DNA of 64,000 nt from Klebsormidium nitens (GCA_000708835.1 DF237023.1:173654-237653), one strand, 5' to 3'; shown: positions 11,101-23,846, numbered from the stretch's first letter. Program-made: numbers and translations. The notes: generated from the letters alone by a model not told the origin.

Positions 11101-13157
11101 AACTCTACTTCACCGTGTTGAAGGAAACAGAGCTTCTTCCAGGCACAAACCTTTAAAGCATTTGGCGTCGGCCCATCTGCGCATCTAGAGAAACTGCTCC
11201 CTTTTCTTCGGCGACTATTTTGTCACTACGTTCAAACGCGTCGCTCACTAAAGCCCCCTCCGATGTTTCGTACAGCGCCATAGACGTCGTCCGCTCCGGA
11301 CGGCCCGCCTCCCAGACGCAGCGCGTGCGGGAGTCGCGGCGCTTCACGTCGAGGTGCCACGTGGCGGACATCGTGCAGGTCGTGACGTCAGCCATGAAGC
11401 AGCCCGCCGCCGGAGGGTGAGGACTGTGACCTAGCTTCAAAGCACTTTCCGCTGGCATCCTCTCTGCATACTCGGAACATTTTGTCATTTTTGGTGTCTA
11501 CTTTCTATGCGATGAGGGTCTCGACCTGCGAACAAAAGCGGTTTCTCAACCCTGGTTCCGGATAAGGTTTGTTTCTGAGAAAGTTCGTTCTGAATCGCTG
11601 CTCGCCCAGTCCTTCTCCCGAATGGGGCAAAGCAGCTTGCGTTTCGAGCGTGCGGGATGCCACTGCGCTCACCTGCCCTTCTTCGGCAACATTCTGCCGG
11701 CACTTGTGAGCTCAAGCCCTACCAACCAGTTTTCTGAGAGTTGTCTCGATATCATGTTGACTAAGGGCCATGTTGACTAAGGAAAGGGCCCGGGGAACGG
11801 GTGGGGTTGGTTTGGGGGTTAGGTTGGGTACGGGTGCGGAGGCGTGTCATTTCTACGGTTTGGGTTTTTAGTTTTGTGTTTCCCCCGAGCACAGTCCTTA
11901 GTCAACATGCCCTTAGTCAACATCAAATCGAGAAGTATTTTTATGAGTACGTCCGATTGTGCACATTCGAGATGGCCGCTGTACACAACCGAGTCTTTCG
12001 GAATCTTCCCCCTAAAAGAGTTCCGGCGTGTGTTGCGTAGCCCAGTGTAATTGAGCAAGCAATGGGTGGCACTCTGAAACAAAAGCGTTCCGAGATATGC
12101 CTAGCTATCACACTCGATTACATGGCGGACCGCCCCCAAGGGGCGCCGGGGCTTGCCTCTTATTTGAGTTATAAGCGATATATTTCTTTTTTGTTTTCGG
12201 CGATCTGTTTCGAGAGTGAACCGTGCTGGTTCAAACACTGTATCTGGAGACATCAATAGTATCGTAGACTAAACTAGTGCCTATACGAGGTACGTTACCA
12301 GTGGGCAATCAATCAATCAAATTTGAGGTAACGTAGCCCTGCAAAAATGCGGGCCCTTTCGAGAAACATTAAATTTGCGTCGCTCTGCGGGGCAGTCCAA
12401 AAGCGGCGCTGTGGCTGGTGTGGCCTAATTTCCCAGAATCGCTGTACGTTTTATTGTCGAACACGGGGCAAATGCCGACAAAATCGTCAGACTGGCCACC
12501 CTAGCAGCTGATCGCCACGTCGTACAGCCCGGATTTTACAGTAAAACTACAACTTGCCGTTTTACTACGTAAGAGGCAAGCCAATATAGATTGTGGTAAA
12601 CATTAGCTCGTTCGAACCTGAGCCTACTAGAGTTGCGGATTCACTTCCTGCCTTCAAGGAATATGTCGAACTTTTACAGTCGAGTATACAACGTGGTGGA
12701 CGGCGACCCGGCGACGAGGCGAGAGGTCGTTACGTATGCCAGGGAGTTGCTTGAGAGGCGAGAAGCTGTCGAAAGGGTACCGGAGAATTCAACGAAGGCG
12801 GCGTGCGTGGAGTCTGATGTAACTGGTGAGGAAAGACCGTCTGGTTCAGGAGAGTTTGCTGAGGTCAGCAGGCAAGCAGGCACACCGCTTGTCCTTGAAA
12901 AAGGAAGCGGAGAGGCGAAAACCGAAGCTCTGGAGCATAGTCGACCTGCTGTGGATCGACAGCCGGAACGAGAAGAATCTTTGAGTCGCTTGGGTGCTGC
13001 GGAAGAGCGGAGAAAGGGCGTTGATGAGAAACGAGTGAAAAATGATCGGATAAAGCGGGAGTTGGTAGTGACGTTGCTGTTTCCTTCCTACAAAGAAGGA
13101 TTGGCAGCAATTGCTGACGGAGACCTCCAACCATTTGATGAACATGTCGGCCTCTGA
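8190..13157 (+). CDS. NAD(P)-binding Rossmann-fold protein, YeeZ-like atypical epimerase/dehydratase
   Basis: Eight exons give 452 residues in frame: 8190-8491, 8753-8854, 9228-9309, 9784-9862, 10197-10236, 10630-10764, 11276-11416 and 12680-13157. The N-terminal 75 residues look like a transit peptide. The glycine-rich dinucleotide loop FGFGYTTLG (about residues 82-90) is followed by GTCRSEEKK, then THLIASIPPVGD, SWIGYLSTTGVYGDWDG, FRLGGIYGP, RRFTSRCHVADI and YNVVDGDPATRREV. This order matches plant and bacterial YeeZ-type atypical extended SDR proteins, whose reaction is generally unassigned. The family's C-terminal signature is also present (EKRVKND, then KRELVVTLLFPSYKEGL). It is separated from YARELLERRE by an unusually long charged insertion of about 80 residues. 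An in-frame ATG at 8061 would add 43 residues; 8190 is preferred because the extra part is not transit-like. Confidence 0.9.
11754..11923. mobile_element. Small inverted-repeat (MITE-like) element in intron 7 of the YeeZ-like gene
   Basis: The ends at 11754-11782 and 11896-11923 are inverted copies differing by one base indel. Each end is itself a tandem pair of the unit ATGTTGACTAAGG. Between them lies a G-rich core (about 11785-11870) with several GGG/GGGG runs that could form a quadruplex. The 170-bp size, the terminal inverted repeats and the lack of coding capacity fit a non-autonomous DNA transposon. I could not see a convincing target-site duplication. Confidence 0.5.
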
Positions 13158-14497
13158 TCTGCAAAATTTGCTGACATTCTGCACATGGGCCTGCATATTC
13201 CATAATCTGACCGCATGCAAGATTACGTGTGCGATGAAGCCCGAAAGGTGCATCCTGCCGGAGGGTTCACACCCATGCATGCGTGCATGTGATGACCGTC
13301 ACGTCAAACCCGGCCCGGTATGGATGCGCTTGTGCCTAGCTTTGGCCATCTGTATGGCACCAGCTCATCATCCTAGACCGACTAGCTAATCTGTGCATGC
13401 ATCGGACTACACTGCTCTGCGTTCAAGACTGACTCAGTGATCACGTGCACCAGACAAATCAAGTGCGATCTTAGAGGAATTGGATGGTCTATTTTTATTG
13501 GAGCCTACGAAGTTCAAACTGACGAGACGGTCAGGGCAGCCACAGCGCCGCGCCATCTGGCACGCAGATCCAACTCAGGCTGCCTACTTATGCACAACCC
13601 GCGGCCGCGGTTTAATGGCGCGGTTGCCAATTTTGCTCTTAGTAGAGCCCATGGGCTGCAAACGGTCTGACATGTTTCAATAGCTGCATCATACTAAATC
13701 CTGAATCTAAGTTAACTTCCGTTGAACAGTCGTGATCATTTGATCGTTCCGATGGTATACATGATCGAGCATTGTGTAGGGCGCGAACCATGCACTTGTG
13801 TGCCTAGCCTAGGCGCCCAAGGCTTAAGTTCATGCATGCCAGGTTAGTAGCTAACTTACAAGACAGGTCCACAGAGTCCGACCTAGTCCGATCGATTCAG
13901 TGTACGCACTTTGATTTGGTAAGGTAGCTAGACGTTCAAAACCCAAACAATTCCCATGTATGCCATGGAAGCCTATGGCCCATGTGGCTACGGCGTTTGA
14001 AAAGAGAACATCATTCAGACCGGCCTACTCCCTGCCTGATACGGATCATTGGAGGCGTACGAGATGCATTTAAGTGCAAGGGCTCCTTGCCACAAGATAA
14101 ACTTGCCAGAAGCGCCTGAGCCTCCAATGACTGGGCTAGATGTACACAGATTAACGACAATCAAGTTGACGTGGCTGCATAAGCAAACGTTGAGTAGCCG
14201 CCAACTAAGTTCAGAAGTCCTGTCCGTGTTGGGTGTGCCACTGCCGGTGCAGCAAATCCTGTACAACCTGCGATTATCCGTTGTGCATTTACTCCAAGTC
14301 TGCAACAAGCTTCAACGTCAACGTACTCAAACCCACTCTCTGACCGAGAACTACCATGTTTCAGTCGAGTGATTCACACGCCTATATCAATACTACGGCC
14401 CGTCTTGTGTCTGGAAAACCTGTTTACAAAGGCAACACATCCTGCGCACTAGCCCCTGCCGTGCACCTTTCGCAACATCCAACGAACAATCGGAAAA
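13158..14497. other. Intergenic region between convergent genes
   Basis: This is the 3' flank shared by the YeeZ-like gene (+) and the RING gene (-). It is rich in CATGCATG-type alternating tracts near 13200-13420 and 13780-13860. No gene, RNA gene or element is recognised. Confidence 0.45.
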
Positions 14498-17400
14498 CTA
14501 GTCGTCGTCAGGTGCTGCCGGCCGGCACTCCAAGGTGCCCGAGAGGGGCGTTCTGCAGGTCGGGCAGGTGTTGCGCCGCTTCCTGTGCTCCGCTATGCAC
14601 TGCATGCAGTAGTCCGCGTGCACTGCGAAAGCGACAGAAAAGAAACGCGACTGGCTCAGAGATGCCTTCGTTGGGCAAAAGTGAGCAGAGGGCAGACACT
14701 GAAAGCTTTAACCAACAGTCCCAACTGTGAGTACTAAAACATAAGAGAGCGAAGGGACAGGACCGAACGAACGCGTAAACGCATGTTTCTCGGATTGCGA
14801 CACAGGCTGAATTTGTTATGCACAATTGGCGGCAACGAACGCTGGACTCATAGTCGTGCAGATCCGAAGCGCGATTCGGAGCAGACTTCAAGTTTCCCCC
14901 CTCTCAGTTTGTCAGCGGAAAGAACCCGCACAAGGTTCTGCGATTGCAAACTTGCGGAAATTGTAGAAGACTAAGGCCCATTTGCTGGTTAGGAGAGATA
15001 CTCACGACATGGTAAGAGGACAGCGTTCTTGGTCCTCGAGAAGCAGATCTTGCAGTTGTTGCGGTCTTTCTCCTTCTCCTGTGCGGCCGATGGGCATCAA
15101 GGGCGTCAGCAAGGTGTTAAGCCTGGACCCAGAGTCCTTCCTTTTTCGCCGACTTGCTTCCAATGGTCTCCGCGGCCGAACGACGGAGTGCCGACCAAAT
15201 GACAACAAGAAGAGCAACTCTTATCGAGTACTTCGCAGAAGCAGGGAGTCACTCCCGTCCATTAGAGAAGGAAGGCGCGTGGGCGTCCAATCGCTGCCGA
15301 ATCCTAGCTTGCTGAAATAGCGTGACAGCGTTGGATTTCCAAAGCACAGTCCAGACAGTACTCGTAGCGCCAAGACCGAAGGCTTCGTAGAAATATGACA
15401 CCCAAAAGCGGTTGGGGGCTTGACGACCTCATGTTTCTCGATATACAGTCAAGTGGTGTACAAGCTTTCGACCGTCTCTACTTCGGCGCCACTCCTTACC
15501 AGAGCCTCCTGCAGTCGCGTCATCTGCGCCTTGCACTGGTTCGCCTGGGTCTTCACAGCCGCCATCTGCATGCGGTGCGTCTCGGCAGCGATGGCCGCCT
15601 CCGTGCGGGCCCGCACCGCCTCCTCGAGATTTGCCGCCCTGAATGCGCGCAACAGCACACACGTGTCAAAGAGACTCTTGCAAGATCACGAGTCCAATCT
15701 TTGGGGTAAAGAGCTTCTTTGAAGCGGAAGAGAAGTCTACGGACTGCGGTTGTAGCCGGTAAACCCGTCGATCTTCAGACAGGCCAATCGCACGTGAGAA
15801 GCCAAATTGCAGACCATATTGCGAGGCCTCCAGTGTTGAAATGCGACTTGGAAGCTCGCAACTCGACAGGTTTTACCTGCTCGGTTTTACGTTTTACCAA
15901 GAGGCACAACCGGGTGCGGCGATGGCATTTAAAAAGCCAGGTTCATTGAACGAGATTGGACGAAGGCACGGGTCCAGATTGACTGGCCGTCGTGATGTCT
16001 ATCCAGCTTTGAGAGACAGACCACACTACTATCTCAGCGTAACATTGGCTCAGGGTAAAAGGCAGAGAAGATCTCTGTATCGTGGATTAGTCGTTGGACG
16101 CGGACCACACAAGATTGAATGGTTGGTCACTTTCGGAAGTAAAAATGTCGAAGATGCTCAGAAGTCTCAACCAGGGGCAAGAATCAAATGGAACACGGAT
16201 GGATGCAACGGCCAGTTGGGACTCGTCAACCTTAAGTGGTCCCCTATTGAATCTGGGTCCAGATGGCAATTGTGATTTGCAAAAGTGAAGACCAAAGGTG
16301 GGTTGGAACCACGGGTTCGAAAAAGAATTGCAGAGACCTCGCCTTTCTTCAGCTCAGCTGATGCCCTTTTTGTCCAAGATACAATCCCACGTTCTGGACA
16401 TAATACAAGACGCCAAAAACCCAACTCCGTCGAAGGACGACTCAGCCTCTTCTTCCAAGCGAGAAGCCTCATTTCAATCGTGCTTCTTCCACAGTAACCT
16501 TCGAAGCAGCGGGTTCGGGTCCTCATGACAGGCCGAACATATGGAATTTCTAAAACTTCCATTTCGACCAGAACGTCCAGATGACCAGTATGACTCAACT
16601 TTGTATGACAACACTTCACCGACGCTTTCGAACTCCGATTTGCTCACCTTTCAATCTCCATTGCCATCTGCATGCCTTGATGGACATTCTCGAGTAGCTG
16701 CTGCGTCGCGTACTGCACCTGCGCCATCTGCGCGTAGGTCGCTTGGAAGAACGCCTGGTCGTCCACGAGCCACTGTGCACTGCATAAGAACCATGGTCGG
16801 CGTCACATGCACTTCAGAAAAGTTGGTAAGTCCCTATGGGCCTGCATATGGCTTGTCGTTGAAGGAACAGGTCACTGGTTGACCATCCTTGGTTAAGCCT
16901 TGGTTACGCATTGGGTAAGCATCCAAGAAAACAGCACAACCAAACTTGAGCCCACCCAGCGCATGTCAGGTGCAAGCCCAGGATGCTTGCAATTTTTTGA
17001 GCTTTTGCAAAGCAAGCACATGACTGTTTTTAAGCCTTGACGCTTCTGAGCAGCCCCGGCAAAAGTGCGATGACTTTATTTTGAAAAATTGCAACTAAAT
17101 ATACATCCTTCACAAATCGAAGTGGTGCAGAACGGGGCAAGGATTGGCGAGAGCTCTCCCGACGAACCTTTCCATGCTGACAAGAACTCCCTGCACAGTT
17201 CCACTTCCTGGCACGAGTGCGCTCATTCCAACAGCCATCATTTGTATGACTCTGCTTACCCTTCTCTCACAATCTGGGCCAGACGGTGGCGGTCAGTGTC
17301 TATCCCCACATCTTGCATGTCCTGCTGCAGCGCAAAGTTCTCCGCGCGCTCAGCTTCAGCGGCCAACTCTGCATCTCGCTGCGCGGTCTCCCAGTCCTGT

Positions 17401-18176
17401 AGCTCTTTCTCCTGGTCGAACTCCTGTGAGCAGACAGGGGGCGTGTCTGGGGGATACTCGCTGAGAGTCATAAGGAAAGCAGCAATTGGCCACTGAGAAT
17501 GTGCCACATGCGCGAAGCTAGATGACCTAAAAAGAACTCAATCTGCAAGTACCGCAGATGGGTGATCAGATAGGTGTAGTCATTGACTGAAAGCTGCTTT
17601 TGGGGTCGTGAAGTTGGCGTAGTACCGTACCATGAGAAAGATTGTCCTTTGGAGCCAATAGCTTAGACCTCCTTATGGAATTGTGTCTGTATCTAATAGC
17701 TGGGGAGAGAGCCACTAGTCCAGAAAGGGCTTCCTGCACAGTTGAAGGGCACCACAACTGGACCACACGGAGATACATACCTCAGCTTCTGGATCAATAA
17801 AGTCCATCATGTCGATCTCGTCCGGTTCCACAAGACCCAGGAACAGCGCTTCTTCCTCTTCCTGCGTTGCCAGTTCCGCTTCCTCTTCCTCAGTTGCTTG
17901 CCTCCTCAAAGCATTCTGAACTGCACCTGCTGGCTGGGGAATCATAGGCCCTTCCCCATTGTGCACATTCACACCATGCCCGTTCGCACCGTGCGCATTC
18001 GCCCCAGCAGAGCCCCCAGCTGCAGCAGAGCTTGTACCTGCGTCAAGCCCTGCTCTATGCCTCTGTGTGAAAGCCAGCCTCGCGTGGGCCAATTCAGCTA
18101 ATGCTGTTAGTGCCGCGTGCCCTGCAGGAAACTGGCCTGCCATCGCCCTCAGCTCATCAACTTCGGAATTCTTCAC
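14498..18176 (-). CDS. Acidic coiled-coil protein with C-terminal C3HC4 RING finger (5' end unresolved)
   Basis: Six exons join in frame to at least 342 residues: 18176-17781, 17423-17260, 16779-16648, 15638-15500, 15078-15006 and 14622-14498. The N-terminal third has an Ala/Gly/His/Asn-rich linker and then an acidic stretch (TEEEEAELATQEEEEA). The middle is helical and coiled-coil-like (ELQDWETAQRDAELAAEAERAE, NLEEAVRARTEAAI). The C-terminus is a complete RING: CKIC, then LLPCLHADYCMQC, then CPTCRTPL (about residues 286-324), giving C3HC4 spacing, followed by an acidic tail ending in DDD. RING proteins of this kind act as E3 ubiquitin ligases, so that role is likely; the substrate is unknown. 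A start codon was not fixed. The first listed exon begins at an acceptor-like CAG, and one or more short 5' exons probably lie in 18200-18450. Confidence 0.8.
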
Positions 18177-18855
18177 CTGAGTCTTTTCACCTGATTTATG
18201 TTGCAGCCATAGCACGTTCAGAACCTTGCAGGAGCTTGGTGGCCGTCAACGTGGAGCTAGAACAACAAGGAAGGTCTGCCTGAGTGCTGAAGGGTCAGCT
18301 TGCTGCCAATTGGGCGCTCAGGTTTGCAGAAGCAACCACATACATACTAGAAGTCGGAGCCAGTGTCTTCCCAGCGCCCGGATAATGATACCTAGGAAAG
18401 GAGGGGCACCTAGCAGGGGCGCCTGTGACCTTTCCTGTGCTTCTTGCATGGTGAAATCAGCTGAGGTGCATTTTGGCAATTTTTGCTTTGTAATAGGTTC
18501 GCTCCCGTGCACGCCCTCGTTCCAATAAGACGACAGTACCGGTAAGATAAGATCTTATTGCTAGTCGACAGAATTTTGACTGATTTTCAAGAGGGCCCTG
18601 ACAGATATTTCCGTCTGTCCATGAAGGGTGTGGATGGCAAAAAAGAGGACTTCTTATCTGCTTATAGATTCTGTTGGGTCAAATATATTGAGCCAAGTTT
18701 GTCATAGACTGTCTCTCCATTCCTGCCCACTTTCTCTCGATTTCACGGTGCTCTTTGATGCATGTGCTTGCCATTGGTCAGACCAGGGCGTCCTTTCGGA
18801 GACAGATCCGTGCTCTGTGCAGGGCGTTGGGAGGACAAAAGTAAAGCAGGCAATC
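18177..18855. promoter_or_regulatory. Upstream region of the divergent RING and RHIP1-like genes
   Basis: This interval must hold the 5' exon(s) and promoter of the RING gene (-) and the promoter and 5' UTR of the RHIP1-like gene (+). An ATG in good context on the minus strand near 18450 is a candidate start for the former. No clear TATA box was assigned. Confidence 0.35.
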
Positions 18856-21800
18856 ATGGCAAAGCCGGAAGACTCTGTGGTTGCTACCTTGTCCAAATCG
18901 GCGGACGAGGCACGTGCGTGGTTCAATGATAATGTGCGGGGACAGAACGATCAAGTGGATCAGGTCCTGAAACAAGTGGATAGTGGGAGAGCAGCAGTAA
19001 TGGAGCAGGCTGCAATTGCTACAAAAGTAGCTTCAGAGCAGGTGGAAGAAGCAAAGGTAAGGTTGATTCGCAAATCCACGCAAACCTTGGATTGTGCTTT
19101 TATTGGCTGTCTGATAAAAGAGTGCTTCAATTGCAGCAAGAGTTATGAAATAGCACACGCTTTGTGTCTGGCTGCGTACGCATGTGTTGGGGAAATATCA
19201 GGGCCACAACGAATCGGAAAGAGATAGGACACTTTCTTAACCGTACGCCGAATGCCGCAGTTGGCTTGTTCGTTTTGGGTCAGGATCTCGAGTTGAGGCC
19301 ATGCATGAAGCCAGACTGCCAGAAGCAAATACTTGCTGATTGGATTGGTGGTCGAGCACCTATCGGGAAGGCCAACTATGAGACGATTACAGTATCTTGA
19401 GCAGTTGCTGTAGTAGGGAGGCCAACTCTGAAACAGTCACAGTTTCTTGAGCAGTTGCTGTAGGTCCCACTTTCCTACAGGGCTGTCTGCAAAAGCTGTG
19501 AAGGTTTGCAAGGGTGGCGCTTTGAAGTAACTAAGCCCGTCGATTACGCCGGACACGTGTGCTTATCGAGAGGTTCATGATGGTCGTGTTCTGCCCTTCA
19601 CAGACCTTCGTGAACAAGTCCGCGGAAGTGTACAAGCAGTATGAGAACCTTGTGTTCGACCACCTGCAAAGTAAGGTCCCATCAATCTGCCCGTCCAATT
19701 GTCATGCCCCGATCGCTGTTTAATTGAGATCTTGCTCAGCTGTTGTTCTGATGAGGGGCTAAGTACATGGACTGATATCCCCCTCATAGCCGTGCTTGTT
19801 GTTGTACTATTGTACTTCTCCGTTTCTTCGTGCGTCAATCTCTGTTGTGCCCCTGATAACTGGGGCTCCGCATGAGCAATCTTCCACGGCCACTCCCTGC
19901 AATTGAGACACCACTGACCGAGTCTTTGGGACGGCTAACTTGAAAAGTACAGGATTGTAAACAGCGCCCAATTTGCCTGCACCTCATTTGTATGTCTCAT
20001 GAGTCAAGATTCACCATTCTTGATGACTGTGGAAGCAACTGCTTGGAGTAAAAAGGCGACATTGGTATGCAGACTGATGTCCCCCTTCCGCTCCTTGACA
20101 GAGGGTGTGTACTGGTCTTTTTCCCACCCTTTTGCGGCTGGTGCCTCCAGTCTCCTGCTCCTATCAGTGGTGGCGAAAGGTCAGTCCCTGATGTGCTTGA
20201 CATTCGGATCCCTGCTGACACACTTTCAAGGGACCATACAGAGCACGGGTACTTGTATCCTTGGCCTTTTGCCGTTTTCAATACGAAGTGGTGTCGCTTC
20301 TTCCTTGGATGTTAGCATGAGTATAGTGTGCCCGTTTTTTTGCTTCTGGTTGCCTTCTCGTGGCTTCCCATGGCTCGGTTGACGGCTTGTTTGAGCAGGT
20401 GACCATGACAATCCGTCGGGCTGTCCTTTGCTTCACTTGCTTCATGCCCCAGTCGTTCGGACGTCCTACCAGAGCATCAGACAAGAAGGATCGGCCAGTC
20501 ACTCAAGTCCTTTCTCTACAGGTCCCAGGCGCTTCCTGGTTCGGAACACAGTTGGACGATTCTGGAATGAAGAAGTAAGCAAATTCATGTCAACTGCAAG
20601 GTTTGGACTTTGAGTGGGCCTCTGAACGCTCAGAGCGGGCAAGTTCGGATTCAGAATTCAGAAAAGTTGCATCTGTTTCAAAGCCTTGCAATTGTGTTCT
20701 GGACAGTGACTTTGTCGACTTATGGTTTGCAGAATATCTCGTCCAGCCATCCGAAACTCCACACGTTATGTGTACTCCTTCCGTTTGGCAACTGGACTGT
20801 TTTTGGTGTTCTTGTTCTGTTCCTTATGCTTGCTTGCGGATATGCATGACCGACTTTTCTTAAAGCTTCACAAGCAGTCTAGGCATGGTCCAACCTTGTG
20901 GAAACAAGCTTTTCTGATTATCTGAGGCAACTCTCTGTCACAAAATCCTGGTTCTCCACAACATGAAACGAGAAGGCACATGGAACACCAACGTTCGTAC
21001 CAGGCTCGACATTTGCTGCTGCATAGAGGCTTGAGTCTCAAGTCATTAGTTGATCGTCCCTTCTCTGAAAGCTACATGCCTTTGCTTTTGCAGGCGCTTC
21101 TCAGCAGTGCGGAGCGAAGAGTGGAAGCGCTGCGGCAGGACGTGGGGCTGCTGAAGCAAGAGCGAGAAAAGCTGGATGTGAGCTGCAGACATTTCTTCTC
21201 GTATTCCGGGTGAATCGCCCCTGTTATTGTTTGGTTGTACCTAGTGAAAGCAGATGGAATTGTGTCCGCTCGGCTGTTATTGTTGTTGGACCAACTCACG
21301 TGGCGGCCGAGTGACGCACTCTCAGATTTGGCGTGGTCCAAGTGGTGTTTTATTCGACAGGTCGTTTTGCGTTTTCAAATACCTAGGCAGGTACGTACCT
21401 CCACCTTGAGGTACATCCTGCAGGCGTCGCGTCAACTCAGATCGTCTGCGTCTACAGATGAACCCCTTGCAACCCGTATCTTCTTGTCTACTCCTCATCA
21501 CTGGGATCGATCAGGGCTTCTGTCAATATGCTACGAAGACTCAATGGTGATCAAAGTCTTCAATGCAAGACCTTTTTCTTGGAAACGAGGCCGACTGCCG
21601 TGACAACCTGTTCTCTGGTCATAACGCGTCCTGACGCAAACAACTGTCGTTCGTCGCAGGAACGAGTAAATCTCGGGTTGGTGGAGTTCCAGTCGGGGTA
21701 CCAAAAGTTGAGGTGAGAGACGGTGTCCGGTACTCGCTTTGTTGCTTTTATTGCTTCTATCACGAGACCGCCGTGCTCAGCAATGGACGCACCGTTTTCC

Positions 21801-23407
21801 GCTTTCTACTTCAGAGTGGTTGACGATATTTTACCTTCACTTTCGGGGGCCCGGGGTCCTGGGACTCGAGATGTCAAAAGGCACCTGTTTTCGCCTGCCA
21901 CCCTGGATTGGAATGGAAGTACTCGTGTCGAACTGAACGACGACGCGGGACTGATCAGGAGATTGAAAGTCGTTACGGCGATTCTAATGGGCTGATTGGT
22001 GCTCATTATGTAGCTGTTGTGCGTCATCTTATTGGAGATCTCGTGGAATCGGACTTCGGGCACCAAAGTTTTGCGAACCAGTCCACCATGTGACGCCACG
22101 TGATCACAGGGCTTCCCTTCTGCGTTCGGGCATGAAGCAAGTTTACCCGACGCTTGCGTGGCATCCTGATTCCTTGTCTGGGCTTCCTTCGTCCTTCGGC
22201 ACTTTCGTCGACCGACATTCTCGAACACCGCAGCTTGGCATAGTACAATGTTAGTATGGCTAGAGTCACCTCGCTTGCTTTGCTCGAAGAATAACTATCC
22301 GAAACTGTGTTCCAACTGAGAAAACGAACCAGAAGGGGTTCCTCAGGCAGTGGACAAAAGATTTTTACCCGCCTTCTTTTGCTGTCGTGTCGGCTCTCAT
22401 CTTACCTGTTTTAAGTCGCATGAAACAAGTCTTTCCTGATGCTGTGCTCTTAGCGCGTGAGACTTGAAGGAACTGTTCACTTTCGCCTTTCACACTGATC
22501 TTTCTTTGTGCAGAGACGCTGGGGCGCGGGTGTCAAGCTTATCGAGGACGGTCATGAAGACTGAGAACAGGGCGGCCGGTAAGCCAGACCCGACCTGGTC
22601 TTTGGCCGCAGTTTCGTCTCGATCAAAAGTCGTTTTGTGTGCAGTCTGTTCAGTTTGATCGGGCGTACGAGCCTCAACCACTCAACTGACAAATAACGGA
22701 ACAGCAGTCCTTCACGCAATTCAGCGGTGTTTGATGTTCTGAATTGGGCACAAAGCGAACCAACGCCTTGGCAGCGTTAGTGGGCGCGCCGCCAGCTTCT
22801 TTTTCGAGACGAAGTTCGAAGCCTCTCTGAGATTTGCCGTACTCGGACTGTTCCTTGTAGAGCTTGATTTGCGTTGGCCTTGTGCAGGTCTCAAAGACGA
22901 TCTGAGGGAACTTCCTGCAAGGCAGGCCATCAAGTTACGAGCAGATGTAAGCGCAGCACGCACGCACTCACTTACAGGCGTTTGTGGGACCCGTTGTAGG
23001 GTCCGCGCAGTTGCTCCAAGCTTTCCGGATCTCTATAAAGGAGTGAAGACTCAACTCCAAGGAACTCGGTTGATCCAAAACGCCCTTGTGCGTTCTGCTT
23101 GCATGTCTCTACGATTGCTGTTTTGTTGTATCGTTGTATATGACCAGGGCCGGGCCCCTTCATGGGGGCAGCAGCATCTTGAATCTCACACGTCCGAAAT
23201 GGTTTCTTGCAAGTAAGCTCGCCGTTTGCGGTAGTCATGCTGAGCTTGTGCTGAACGGAGTGTCCGAGTACTTTTTGGGCAGCGAAGGCATTTGATAGCT
23301 TTTGCTGATTGGCGCAGGTGGCAACATTGGAAGCGGAAGCACACGCTTACCGGAAAGCTTTGGAGAAACGGTTAGCAAGCTTAGCTCGGCTACAGGTTCC
23401 AATATGA
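18856..23407 (+). CDS. RHIP1-like protein (RGS1-HXK1-interacting protein 1 family)
   Basis: Nine exons give 249 residues, all in frame: 18856-19056, 19604-19670, 20102-20179, 20522-20574, 21094-21177, 21660-21712, 22514-22578, 22888-22946 and 23318-23407. The order of conserved pieces matches plant RHIP1: an N-terminal helical part, a short hydrophobic segment (SHPFAAGASSLLLLSVVA, about residues 95-113), and GPRRFLVRNTVGRFWNEE. A coiled-coil follows (LLSSAERRVEALRQDVGLLK), then SSLSRTVMKTENRAAGLKDDL, RELPARQAIKLRAD and a Lys/Arg-rich end. In Arabidopsis the family member links the G-protein regulator RGS1 and hexokinase 1 in glucose signalling. That function is known only there, and its transfer to this organism is inference. 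Coding exons are tiny (53-201 bp) and introns make up over 80 % of the gene. Confidence 0.85.
19371..19463. repeat. Tandem duplication in intron 1 of the RHIP1-like gene
   Basis: Two copies with a 50-bp period begin GCCAACT and share the core TTGAGCAGTTGCTGTAG. They differ at only a few positions, which indicates a fairly recent duplication. Confidence 0.75.
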
Positions 23408-23788
23408 GCAGAAAGACTCCAGGAGCTTCGATTAATGCATAGATTTCGCCTTATCTAATTCTGGTTTTCATGAGTTTGTCCAACCTGCCACGATTATGAT
23501 CGGAAGCACTAGCCAAAGAAGACTGACAAAACCATAGCGACACCTTGGCCAATGTTGAGACCGCTGGGGAACTTTGAAGCCGTTCAATTGATTGGCTATG
23601 GGTGCCTCGTTTCGGAGACCCGTATTTAGAGACCCGTATCCCGAAAGTGCATGAAGTATACTACAATCGTGGCACAAGTCAATATCACAATTCTGTCAGC
23701 TCTATCCTTCGATCACGACTAGACTAAGAGGTTAGCTTGTGATTGACAATCTAATAATGTGAACTTAGTGCATGGGCTGTTGAGACAT

Positions 23789-23846
23789 GTTGAGTTGATC
23801 AGATTCACTTGAGAAACGTTGAGTTGATCAGATTCACTTGAGAAAC
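23789..23846. repeat. Perfect 29-bp tandem duplication
   Basis: The 29-bp unit at 23789-23817 is repeated without a mismatch at 23818-23846. Each contains TTGAGTTGATCAGATTC. It lies just downstream of the RHIP1-like gene. Confidence 0.85.

Noticed and set aside
12846-13280. 144-codon minus-strand frame
   Set aside because: Shadow of the last exon of the YeeZ-like gene, whose plus-strand frame matches the family to the stop codon.
15841-16619. Several 60-150 codon frames on both strands
   Set aside because: They lie in the intron between two phase-matched exons of the RING gene and overlap each other.
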